Assembly: GCA_034090045.1 (NCBI GenBank)
Contig: JAXDTI010000001.1
Coordinates: 1 to 64,000 of the forward strand
Source: JAXDTI01 sp034090045
Lineage (GTDB): Bacteria > Actinomycetota > Actinomycetes > Actinomycetales > Actinomycetaceae
Length of the DNA stretch: 64,000 nt
Direction of reading: 5' to 3'
In this document: positions 1 through 6,314 of the stretch, piece after piece
How positions within the stretch are numbered: the first letter of the stretch is position 1
Layout of the letters: each line of letters opens with the position of its first letter
Position numbers and translations under genes: made by a program
Notes under the pieces: model-generated
Database searches by the model: none
What the model saw: only the letters and a program-made list of their open reading frames with translations
What the model was told of the DNA's origin: nothing

Positions 1-627
1 CCGAACTATAACGTTGCCATTCACGCGATTTGGGATGTTGAAAGGCACGTGGTCTTCAATCTCGACGGCGGGGCTGTCGATGGCAGCACGGATCAGATCA
101 ACCGCACCCAGTTCGATGGCGAGATGGTGGAATTCCCCACCCCGACCCGGGATGGCTACACCTTCATCGGATGGGCGGACGACAACGTGGAGGGCAAGGC
201 CTACAAGTCGACGGACAAGCCGAAGGTTGATGGTGATATGTCTTTCACCGCGAAGTGGGATCAGCACCCTGTTTTGGTGGTGAAGGATGCCTCGGTTGCT
301 GTTGGTGACGAGTTTGATCCAGTGTCTTTGGTGGTGAAGGCTGAAGATGTTGAAGATGGTGTGATTACTGATCAGGTGAAGCTGGTTGATGATGGTGGTT
401 TGGACCTGTCGAAGCCGGGTACGTATGTGTTGACGTTTGAGGTTGCTGATTCTGCTGGTGCGAAAGTGGCTAAGACGGCGACAGTGACGGTCGAGGCAAA
501 GCAACCGCCCGCTTCCTCCGGCAAGCTTGCGTGGACAGGCGCCGATTCGCGCAACCTCGCGGGCTTTGCAGGTGCGATGCTCCTGATGGGTACGGCGTTT
601 GTGGCGACCCGGCGTCGTGTGAAGTAG
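1..627 (+). CDS. Sortase-anchored surface protein, 3' end only
   Basis: The frame is open from base 1 of the window, so the gene begins upstream and only about 208 C-terminal residues are visible. In order these show the end of one and then a whole InlB-type B-repeat (Listeria-Bacteroides repeat; pattern GYTFIGWADD ... FTAKWD), an Ig-like domain of the DUF5011 kind (VLVVKDASVAVGDEFDP through ATVTVEA), and a short linker. A sorting signal LAWTG follows, with a hydrophobic stretch and a basic tail RRRVK. This is a class of protein exported by Sec and covalently attached to peptidoglycan by a sortase. LAxTG rather than LPxTG is common for actinobacterial class E sortases (family knowledge). The stalk of repeats suggests an adhesin or other exposed protein; the effector domain lies outside the window. 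Confidence 0.85.
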   Translation, partial: PNYNVAIHAIWDVERHVVFNLDGGAVDGSTDQINRTQFDGEMVEFPTPTRDGYTFIGWADDNVEGKAYKSTDKPKVDGDMSFTAKWDQHPVLVVKDASVAVGDEFDPVSLVVKAEDVEDGVITDQVKLVDDGGLDLSKPGTYVLTFEVADSAGAKVAKTATVTVEAKQPPASSGKLAWTGADSRNLAGFAGAMLLMGTAFVATRRRVK

Positions 628-652
628 TCGCTGGCTGAAAGGACTGTGCCCT

Positions 653-892
653 TGCTGCTAGTGCCATCGTTAAAGCGTCCCTGGCCAGCGATTCGCGCAA
701 GTGGTTCGTGACCTTCCAGCCGACGATCTGGCGACTGAAGACATCGAGAATGAAAGCGACATACACCCACCCAGCCCGTGTGGGCACGTACGTAATGTTG
801 GCAACCCACAACTGGTTCGGTGCCGGAGCGAGGAACTGTCGGTCCACGAGATCGGCAAGAAAATCCTCAGCACGTGCTGACGCTATCTTCAA
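653..892 (-). pseudogene. IS3-family transposase (OrfB, rve domain) fragment
   Basis: About 80 residues of an IS3 OrfB integrase core are readable: APAPNQLWVANITYVPT, then GWVYVAFILDVFSRQIVGW, then ARDALTMAL. Full OrfB proteins are about 280-300 residues, so both ends are missing. The first catalytic aspartate of the DDE triad normally sits in the LWVADITY motif; here it reads LWVANITY, so the key Asp is Asn. The remaining open frame runs on into the reverse strand of the neighbouring surface-protein gene and has no transposase similarity there. It is a dead remnant that marks the border between the surface-protein gene and the prophage debris. Confidence 0.85.
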
Positions 893-1106
893 CTTCTGGG
901 AGACTATCTAACATAGCCTTCCAGTTGGCGATTTTTTCGGTCACTCCTGGCTCGTCTCCAAGGAACAGGTCAATAAACAATAGAACTGAATCGACAAAGC
1001 CAGCCCCATCGCATTGTTCGTGACTATCTAGGAGCGCTATTTGGTCAGGGGTAGCGTGAGCTTCGAAGAACGCACGCGTAGAAGCGTAAAGCCCGTCGTA
1101 AGTCAT
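867..1106 (-). CDS. Small hypothetical protein, 79 aa
   Basis: The protein is 79 residues, acidic, and begins MTYDGLYASTRAFFEAH; I do not recognise a family. A purine-rich stretch (GGTGGATG) lies about 8 bases before the ATG and could serve as ribosome binding site. The 3' end overlaps the IS3 scrap by 26 bp, and the last residues may have been replaced when the insertion sequence arrived. The gene lies directly downstream of the truncated capsid gene on the same strand, so it may be a leftover prophage gene (inference). Confidence 0.45.
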   Translation of the reverse strand: MTYDGLYASTRAFFEAHATPDQIALLDSHEQCDGAGFVDSVLLFIDLFLGDEPGVTEKIANWKAMLDSLPEVEDSVSTC

Positions 1107-1164
1107 CGTTTTTCATCCACCAAGCAGCCGGTAACAGTTATATTATTAACCACAATAACACGCA

Positions 1165-1461
1165 TCAGTCCTCGTCCTGCCACTGCACCTCTTGCGAAAA
1201 ACGCAGAGTGACCTGCGCTTTATGTGGGGTAGCGGTTACGGAAGAGAAAGACGCATCCGTAGATGCCTTTTCGCCGCCTTCTTTAACGAACTCAGCCTTC
1301 GGGGTGCCGTTCAGTACGAGATAGTTGGTGTCGCCGAACTTTTGGGGTTCGCCCCCAGACAGCTTAGCAACGGTAGATTCGCTGATAGTGTCCTTAATGA
1401 CCCCATCAGCGATATTGCGCGGAAGTAACACCTTTGTGGTGTCCGTATTGATTAAAGCCAT
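1165..1461 (-). pseudogene. HK97-fold phage major capsid protein, N-terminal fragment
   Basis: The 98 residues start MALINTDTTKVLLPRNIADG and include KAEFVKEGGEKASTDASFSSV and HKAQVTLRFSQEVQW. This matches the N-terminal arm and start of the core of actinophage HK97-type major capsid proteins, which are usually about 300 residues. The frame stops just after EVQWQDED, where the intact protein would continue, so roughly two thirds is deleted. It lies 33 bp downstream of the scaffold gene, the normal capsid-gene position in a siphovirus head module. A good ribosome binding site (AAGGAGCAAT) precedes the ATG. Non-functional for capsid assembly. Confidence 0.8.
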
Positions 1462-1493
1462 TTTTATTGCTCCTTAAATGGTTTTGGTTTTGG

Positions 1494-2006
1494 TTATTGT
1501 TTTCCGAAAAGACGCCCCAGCCAGGCAGAATCAGCGCCACCGTTATCTGGCTGTTTATCAAACCCCGGAAACACGCCCGGCTTTGCCTGTTTATTAGCGG
1601 CTTCTATGAGGGGTTTTAGCTGCTCAAAATGCTCTAGCAGTTCCTCTTGGGTGGTGCCACGTAGCACCGAAGCAGGGATTCCGCAATCCTTAACTATTTC
1701 TTCTGCCCAAGCTTTCACCTGGTCACGCTGTTTATAGGCAGCCAGTTCTTTTTCTAGCTGTTCGGTTTTCTCGAAGCGTTTCTGCTCTTCGGTTTTGCTT
1801 GCTTCTTCGATTTCAGCTAGTTTGCGGGCAGCGTTCTTGTTGGCTTTCGCGCGTGCTTCCCACTTTTTCGCTTCACTTTTCCAATCCGTAGAATCCCCAC
1901 CTTTTTCTTCGGGCGTGGATTCGGGTGGTGTAGGTTTCGGGGTCTGTGCATCCCCCTCAGCCTTATCAGTGGTTGGCGTGGTTTCAGGTGCGCCAATATC
2001 GTGCAT
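1494..2006 (-). CDS. Phage capsid scaffolding protein
   Basis: The protein is 170 residues from the chosen ATG, which has AGGAG 6-7 bases upstream; a longer frame starting at 2087 lacks such a site. The N-terminal half is Pro/Thr/Glu rich. The centre is a charged coiled coil (AEIEEASKTEEQKRFEKTEQLEKELAAYKQ), and the end is a short basic segment, WLGRLFGKQ. This layout, together with its place immediately before the capsid gene, fits the scaffolding (DUF4355/GP20-like) proteins that template prohead assembly. It seems intact although its capsid partner is truncated, so it is probably a relic. Confidence 0.7.
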   Translation of the reverse strand: MHDIGAPETTPTTDKAEGDAQTPKPTPPESTPEEKGGDSTDWKSEAKKWEARAKANKNAARKLAEIEEASKTEEQKRFEKTEQLEKELAAYKQRDQVKAWAEEIVKDCGIPASVLRGTTQEELLEHFEQLKPLIEAANKQAKPGVFPGFDKQPDNGGADSAWLGRLFGKQ

Positions 2007-2124
2007 CTTTTCTCCTTGTTTTCCCGTGCGGGCAATAAAAACGTCCACGTGCGCGGACGCAAAAGGGGTATAGAAAAAGCCAGCCACAAAAAGCGACTGG
2101 CTTTAACAGGTTTTCAAATTTTGA

Positions 2125-2364
2125 CTATTTGAACGCTTCTAAAGCTTCTGACTCTAGACCGCCATCGGCAACCCATTTCTTAACTGTTTCCTCAATTTCT
2201 TCAGATAAAGGTACGTTATAGTAAGAAGCCCAATCGAGTGCTAACTCAATATTGATGCCATCATGACGCTCAATTTCTCGTAAATCATTCACTACGGATA
2301 CAAGCCCCATCTCAGACATGGCAGCCAGGATAGCTGCCCATAAATCTTCTGAATAATGCATCAT
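2125..2364 (-). CDS. Putative immunity protein for the EndoU toxin, 79 aa
   Basis: This small acidic protein begins MMHYSEDLWAAILAAMSEMG and ends ESEALEAFK. Its start codon overlaps the stop codon of the EndoU gene in an ATGA motif, so the two are translationally coupled. I recognise no named family. The role is inferred from position: phage MuF-type polymorphic toxins carry the nuclease at the C-terminus and the immunity gene directly follows, ahead of scaffold and capsid, which is exactly the order here (2786 to 1165). Small size, negative charge and absence of a signal peptide agree with a cytoplasmic nuclease inhibitor. An unrelated phage head gene is the alternative. Confidence 0.5.
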   Translation of the reverse strand: MMHYSEDLWAAILAAMSEMGLVSVVNDLREIERHDGINIELALDWASYYNVPLSEEIEETVKKWVADGGLESEALEAFK

Positions 2365-2786
2365 GTATCTTTCTTGTAAAAGGCGGTTGTGATCCTTCCG
2401 TCCTTTCGGGAAGTGAATACTTTAATACTACCTCCGCTAATAGGCATATCGTATCTGACTGGTGATTCTTTGTAGTTCAGCGCTTTTAGAATGCTTTCTG
2501 CTATTTCTTTTTCTTCCCAGTTAAGTGGATATTCGTCTCCTCCAGCTATCCACCCATACCCATATTTATGGCCTCCGCGCCATTTAGAACGTTCTCTTCT
2601 GGCATATTTGTCGTAATCCCCATATAAAATATGGTTCCACACCCGTGCACTCAGTTTCGGGGCATCTTTCGGCCAATCTGGCGGTGGCGTGGCAGGTACT
2701 ACCGGAGGTAGTTTCACGATTTGTCCTTTAGGGAAATCAGTCGCAAAAAACCGGTTAACGACTTTCTCCCGATACGTATTCCACAC
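2361..2786 (-). CDS. EndoU-type nuclease domain, truncated tail of a MuF phage toxin
   Basis: About 141 residues are readable from a GTG; the frame is open for only 12 codons upstream of it, so the N-terminal MuF head-protein part is missing. Residues 48-141 match the bacterial EndoU RNase fold: a first histidine in WNHILYGD (His52), a second in RGGHKYG (His73), an EYPLNW segment, a lysine near 122 and a C-terminal ITTAFY where EndoU proteins have a conserved Thr/Ser and Tyr. EndoU enzymes cleave RNA and are used as toxin tips. Proline-rich residues 26-40 look like the linker to the lost module. The gene overlaps the small downstream gene by 4 bp, typical of toxin-immunity pairs. Whether it is still translated is unknown. 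Confidence 0.7.
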   Translation of the reverse strand: MWNTYREKVVNRFFATDFPKGQIVKLPPVVPATPPPDWPKDAPKLSARVWNHILYGDYDKYARRERSKWRGGHKYGYGWIAGGDEYPLNWEEKEIAESILKALNYKESPVRYDMPISGGSIKVFTSRKDGRITTAFYKKDT

Positions 2787-2796
2787 CTCAGCCGGG

Positions 2797-3375
2797 AGAG
2801 TGCCGGACGTGGTAGGTAAAACCTACGGGGAAGCAGAAAAAATCCTAGATAAAGCGGGTTTCAGTTCAGTCACCCCGCAGCCTAAAGACGGTGAAATAAG
2901 CTTCGCGGTATCCTCCGCCGAAGTCGTAGCCCAAGACCCGAAACCCGGGGCGACCGTCAAAGTCACGACCCAAATCAAGCTAACAATTTCCCGCGCTAAC
3001 ATCGAGAAAAAAGAAAAAGCAGCGGAGGCGGAAAAGAAAGCCAAAGCAGACCCGCTAAACTCCAATAAAGCTAAAGCCGATATTGCCGCAATCAATATTG
3101 AGCAGGGGCAACAGCGCTGCCACGAACTACTAGAACGTAAGCAAGGTGACGCGGGACGGCTAGAGATTGACTGGTCAACCATGAAAAAAACGCCGTGGGT
3201 ACATACTGAAAATAAAGACCCCGAGCAAGGCAAATACGGGTTGATTCTTGAAGCCAAAGGCAAAGCCATAGTAGAGGGGCTTGATACTCCGGCGCTTGCA
3301 GTCGTGAAATGCTCAGTCTACGAGATGGACGGCGAAACCTACGTGGACGGCATGGTCTGGCGTTCCTGCCCCTGA
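2797..3375 (+). pseudogene. PASTA-domain protein, 5'-truncated
   Basis: The readable protein starts with a PASTA domain (VPDVVGKTYGEAEKILDKAGF ... VVAQDPKPGATV), then a lysine/alanine-rich helix (EKKEKAAEAEKKAKAD), then a globular tail with two cysteines ending MVWRSCP. PASTA modules bind peptidoglycan or beta-lactams; in actinophages and actinobacteria such proteins are usually lipoproteins or membrane-anchored. The signal peptide and any N-terminal part are absent. The only upstream starts lie in the antisense of the EndoU gene, or are a GTG at 2800 without a properly spaced ribosome binding site. The tail is followed directly by a strong terminator. Probably a gene decapitated by the deletion that also truncated the EndoU gene. 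Confidence 0.6.
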
Positions 3376-3474
3376 GCTTCACTAAGGCGCAAATAAGCGG
3401 CTCCCAATTGCGGGAACCGCTTATTTTTTTTACTCGTACTGCTCGCTATCGGTCTTATACGCTGCCTTGTCTGC
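3371..3474. repeat. 104-bp direct repeat, copy 1
   Basis: From the stop codon of the PASTA gene to just inside the XRE gene, this sequence recurs at 10701-10803. The first 60 bases are identical, then one T is missing in copy 2, 19 more bases are identical, and the last 24 bases differ at 5 positions. Read on the minus strand the variable part encodes ADK-AY-TDSEQYE and a stop, with most differences synonymous, so it is probably the 3' end of a lost minus-strand gene followed by its terminator. Confidence 0.85.
3391..3431. terminator. Intrinsic terminator after the PASTA gene
   Basis: A 14-bp stem (AATAAGCGGCTCCC with one G-T pair) and an AATTG-type loop are followed by a run of eight T on the plus strand; the minus strand also ends in a T-rich run, so it can act in both directions. 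It sits 15 bases past the stop codon. Confidence 0.85.
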
Positions 3475-3685
3475 AATCCTTAATGCCACGCTGGGCGAAT
3501 CTGATTTAAGCCTGCGAGCGCTCTCAAGAGAATCAGGCGTGAAACTGACGGGCCTGGGAGATGTGCTGCGTCGGAATAAAGCAATGACTTTCGGGGAGTT
3601 CGTTGAAATAAGTCGTGCTTTGGGTTTGGTGCCGTGGAAAACAATGCGCCAAGCCGAACAAAACCTCACCCAAAACCAGGGTTAA
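3467..3685 (+). CDS. XRE-type helix-turn-helix protein, 72 aa
   Basis: The core LSLRALSRESGVKLTGLGD ... FVEISRALGLVPWKTMRQAEQ is a classic lambda-repressor-like DNA-binding domain as found in small actinophage and plasmid regulators. The TTG used as start lies inside the 104-bp repeat and has no clear ribosome binding site. The frame continues upstream through the repeat (VLYAALSAILNATLGE), so the true N-terminus was probably lost or replaced at the repeat junction. A terminator-like hairpin follows at 3752. Probably a prophage or plasmid regulator; function after rearrangement is doubtful. Confidence 0.6.
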   Translation: MSAILNATLGESDLSLRALSRESGVKLTGLGDVLRRNKAMTFGEFVEISRALGLVPWKTMRQAEQNLTQNQG

Positions 3686-3751
3686 CTATCGGATTTGCGG
3701 GCGAAAATTCCTATCAGGTAGATAGCGGGCAGACCGAAGAAAGAATTGAGC

Positions 3752-3782
3752 GAGCCCCGAGACTGTTAAGTCTCAGGGCTCT
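3752..3782 (+). terminator. Hairpin after the XRE gene
   Basis: A 12-bp stem GAGCCCCGAGAC / GTCTCAGGGCTC with one mismatch and a TGTTAA loop is followed by a T-containing stretch (AAGTTTGTT). It fits a weak intrinsic terminator about 65 bases past the XRE stop codon. Confidence 0.6.
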
Positions 3783-3894
3783 AAGTTTGTTAACGCTCTA
3801 GCAGGCGTTGCTACCGGGTGCGAAGCAGAGCCTCAGACCGGACAACCAGCTGCAGGGCTGAGCCCAGGACCGGCTGCAACTCAACACTATATCA

Positions 3895-4680
3895 CTACGA
3901 AACGCCAGTCAAGAGTTCCATCTGTCGATATATAGGTTTCCCGGCAGTCTGGATGTTCACTTTCCCCGATTCGTGTCGCACGTCCTCAAAATCATCCAAG
4001 TCGAAGCACCGCATAAGCCTACGGGAAATTTTTCCTTTAATGGTGGACGCTTCAGATGTTCCCGTTTTTGATAATTGTGCGCGACGATAATGGGCGATAG
4101 CGCTTGCAACTAAATCAGCCATTTGTATCAAATCTGAAGATTTAGAGTCTAGGTCTAATGCAGAAACGACAGACAAGGAACCGAATTTTAGATTTACCTG
4201 TTGTTTAACGTTTTCTGCTACAGAGAACTGTTTTGGCGTGGTTATTAAATCCAGATAGACGGTGACGAGTTCACCTTTGTTGATATTCCCGCGAACGAGT
4301 TGCGTAGCGCAGTCTGCGGCGGTGCGCCAAACTTCCCTATGTTTGAACGGATCGGCGTGTTCTTTATCGAAAACGTAAGCGCCGATACGTGTGTCAGAGC
4401 CTGCTAACAGTTCGCACAATTCCATATAGATTTGTTGCGTGCCTATCGTGACTTCAGAGAAGTGTAGTTCTTTCCAAAAATTGTGACGTTCTCTAATCGC
4501 TCGAATCTCGCGGGCAAGGTGAGCACTATTGCGGCTTTTCACCATGCCGAGCACAAAGAAACGGTTCCTGGAAGACTTAGAACCGGACTCGTCAATAAAC
4601 ATTTCTGCCACTTGCGTGTCGAGTGGGGCGCGAAAGTCCTTACTCCAGGTAGTAAGCAGATTAGGATTCATAGCAGTCAT
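3895..4680 (-). CDS. DUF3800 domain protein
   Basis: A 261-residue soluble protein. It has the two signatures of the DUF3800 family: an early FIDESG motif near residue 28 and a late DLDSKSSDLIQMADLVASAI segment near 187-204. The family has an RNase H-like core with conserved acidic residues, is widespread in phages, plasmids and defence islands, and its biochemical role is not settled (family knowledge). The start ATG has GAGAG about 11 bases upstream; a second ATG three codons later is possible. It lies just downstream of a tyrosine-recombinase remnant on the same strand, so it probably arrived with a mobile element. Confidence 0.75.
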   Translation of the reverse strand: MTAMNPNLLTTWSKDFRAPLDTQVAEMFIDESGSKSSRNRFFVLGMVKSRNSAHLAREIRAIRERHNFWKELHFSEVTIGTQQIYMELCELLAGSDTRIGAYVFDKEHADPFKHREVWRTAADCATQLVRGNINKGELVTVYLDLITTPKQFSVAENVKQQVNLKFGSLSVVSALDLDSKSSDLIQMADLVASAIAHYRRAQLSKTGTSEASTIKGKISRRLMRCFDLDDFEDVRHESGKVNIQTAGKPIYRQMELLTGVS

Positions 4681-4685
4681 TATAA

Positions 4686-4844
4686 CTAGCTCTCGTCACC
4701 CTCCAGTAGGGTTGCGACATTGTTGAGAGCTGCGGTCGCGAGCGTATGGTTTACGCGTTGATAGGCTCGGGTCTGAACGATAGACGCGTGCCCTAAAATC
4801 TCCTCAATAACACGCGTATCCACGCCCGCCATGATGGACACCAA
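4686..4844 (-). pseudogene. Tyrosine recombinase, C-terminal fragment
   Basis: About 50 residues (MAGVDTRVIEEILGHAS ... TRAYQRVNHTLATAAL) match the end of a phage-type integrase, including the LGHA motif and the nucleophilic tyrosine in AYQRV. The catalytic domain upstream with Arg and HxxR is gone; at about 4844 the sequence switches to a plus-strand phage gene. It is a second, different integrase from the intact one at 5027-6136. Confidence 0.7.
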
Positions 4845-5030
4845 GCCGCCCCGGTAGAAGCCCGGATAGATGAAGCAGTAGCCCAAGCGATAATCAACCC
4901 GGCTGACTATCGCTTTTGGGGGTCGCAGTACGGCTGGTCTACGGGTGGTATAGCTGCCGCGCTAGGGGTGCCCCGCTGGATAGTCGAAGCCTACCGCCGG
5001 AACCTTTCTAAAACCCGAATCCCCGTCTAG
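4845..5030 (+). pseudogene. 3' fragment of a phage gene with a DNA-binding-like tail
   Basis: Plus-strand codons read ARIDEAVAQAIINPADYRF, then WGSQYGWSTGGIAAALGVP, then RWIVEAYRRNLSKTRIPV and stop. The GIAAALGVPRWIV segment resembles a short helix-turn-helix. No start codon or upstream domain survives, because the similarity begins where the integrase fragment ends. Its stop codon overlaps the stop of the convergent integrase in CTAG. I cannot name the family; it looks like the remnant of an element that lay against the integrase. Confidence 0.45.
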
Positions 5031-6136
5031 GCCTCGTGCATTTTATTTACTACCTGGACTAGCCGCTCCCGTGTTGCCCGCTGATAAATCTGCGACATTG
5101 ACCAGGTGGCGTGCCCTAGGATTGCCTGGATTTCCGCCTCCGTAGCCCCCGCGCGTGCCAGCATGGTGGCACAGGTTGCCCGCAACTGGTGGAAGTTAAA
5201 CCCCGGCAGGCCGGCGGCGGTTACGGCGTCGTTATAGCTGAAATGCAGAGTTTTATCAGATAGGAACGTGCCCGCCCTCGAATACACCAAAAGCGAATCC
5301 CCGCCCTTACCGACATACTGGTCTAGGTGGTCTTTCAACTTAGCGGCGAGCGGGTCAGATATCGGCACATCCCGCCGCCCCAAAGCTGACTTAGGGACAC
5401 CCTCGATTAGCGCCCCGGTTTCGCCGCGGTTAACCGCGCCCCTCACCATGATCCGCCGCTCTTTCAGGTCGATATGTCGCCGGCGTAACGCCGCGATCTC
5501 CCCATAGCGCAGCCCTGCCCATGCAGCCAAATAAATCATGATCCCTAGCCTCCCCGGCATCGCCCCCGCGATCTGCTCCACCTGGCTATCGGTTGCGACC
5601 CGCTCGCGGTTTTCGTCTCTGACCCGTTTTTTCGCTGCCGCGCCTTTCACCCGCACTGGGTTAACCTCGATTAGTTCGGAATCTACTGCCGCGCTCATGA
5701 GTGCCGAGAACGTGGTGTAGGCGTTTTTGCGTGCCCCGGGTTTGTCTGGCGCGGTGGCATAGTACCAGTCGATAACCTCCGCCCGACTTATAGAGTTGAC
5801 CGCGCGGGTCTCGAAAGCCGGGTAAATATAGCGGTTTAGGTGGCTTTTATATGATCTCAGCGAGTTAGGGGAAGCCCCCGAATCTTTCAAACGCTTTTGC
5901 CATTCCTCGCCCCATTGCTTCACCGTCGGAACTTTACGCGGCGCGGGCTTATCTAGGGTTTCCCCCGCCTCAATCTTTAGCGCGGTTTTCGCTAGGAAAG
6001 CAGTCGCATCTGTTTTCGCCCTGAAAGTCTTAGTGCGTCTTTTGCCGGTCGCGGGGTCTATATATGAGGCTTGATAAGAAAGCCCGTTCTCCCGCTGCCG
6101 TGTCCGTATGTAGCCAAATGATCTTGTCCGCCCCAT
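5027..6136 (-). CDS. Phage-type tyrosine integrase
   Basis: A full-length 369-residue integrase. The N-terminal arm-binding domain holds SYQASYIDPATGKRRTKTF; the SAM-like core-binding domain spans roughly residues 70-165. The catalytic domain shows Arg210 (AGLRYGE), a lysine region near 249, His316 and Arg319 (FHQLRAT), His342 (ILGHA) and Tyr351 (QIYQRAT). All catalytic residues are present, so it could be active. GGAGG lies 7 bases before the ATG. Such enzymes join attP and attB. The element it served is heavily deleted: only head-gene debris remains to its left and a different recombinase cassette to its right. Confidence 0.92.
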   Translation of the reverse strand: MGRTRSFGYIRTRQRENGLSYQASYIDPATGKRRTKTFRAKTDATAFLAKTALKIEAGETLDKPAPRKVPTVKQWGEEWQKRLKDSGASPNSLRSYKSHLNRYIYPAFETRAVNSISRAEVIDWYYATAPDKPGARKNAYTTFSALMSAAVDSELIEVNPVRVKGAAAKKRVRDENRERVATDSQVEQIAGAMPGRLGIMIYLAAWAGLRYGEIAALRRRHIDLKERRIMVRGAVNRGETGALIEGVPKSALGRRDVPISDPLAAKLKDHLDQYVGKGGDSLLVYSRAGTFLSDKTLHFSYNDAVTAAGLPGFNFHQLRATCATMLARAGATEAEIQAILGHATWSMSQIYQRATRERLVQVVNKMHEA

Positions 6137-6283
6137 GCTGGCACCTCCAAAATTTGCGATTCAATGTACCATTAAACGCCCCAACATTGGCAAGGTTTGG
6201 CAGACAGTGGCAGAGTGCGGCAAGCATTGACAAGCTAAGTAAATATATTACCACCAGGTAAAACACCCCGAAAACAAGTAAAA

Positions 6284-6314
6284 GCCCTCACCAGAAATAA
6301 CTTCCAGTGAGGGC
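6284..6314 (-). terminator. Terminator of the serine recombinase/R-M operon
   Basis: A perfect 8-bp stem GCCCTCAC / GTGAGGGC lies at the 3' end of the recombinase pseudogene, with the stop codon in the loop. On the minus strand it is followed by TTTTACTTG. Confidence 0.7.

Noticed and set aside
2689..2796. Start of the PASTA protein at 2689
   Set aside because: This part is the antisense of the EndoU gene and has no signal peptide or protein-like composition. Similarity to PASTA proteins begins near 2800.
3430..3669. The 79-residue minus-strand frame opposite the XRE gene as a whole gene
   Set aside because: Only its last 15 codons, inside the 104-bp repeat, look coding. The rest is the antisense of a recognisable helix-turn-helix protein.
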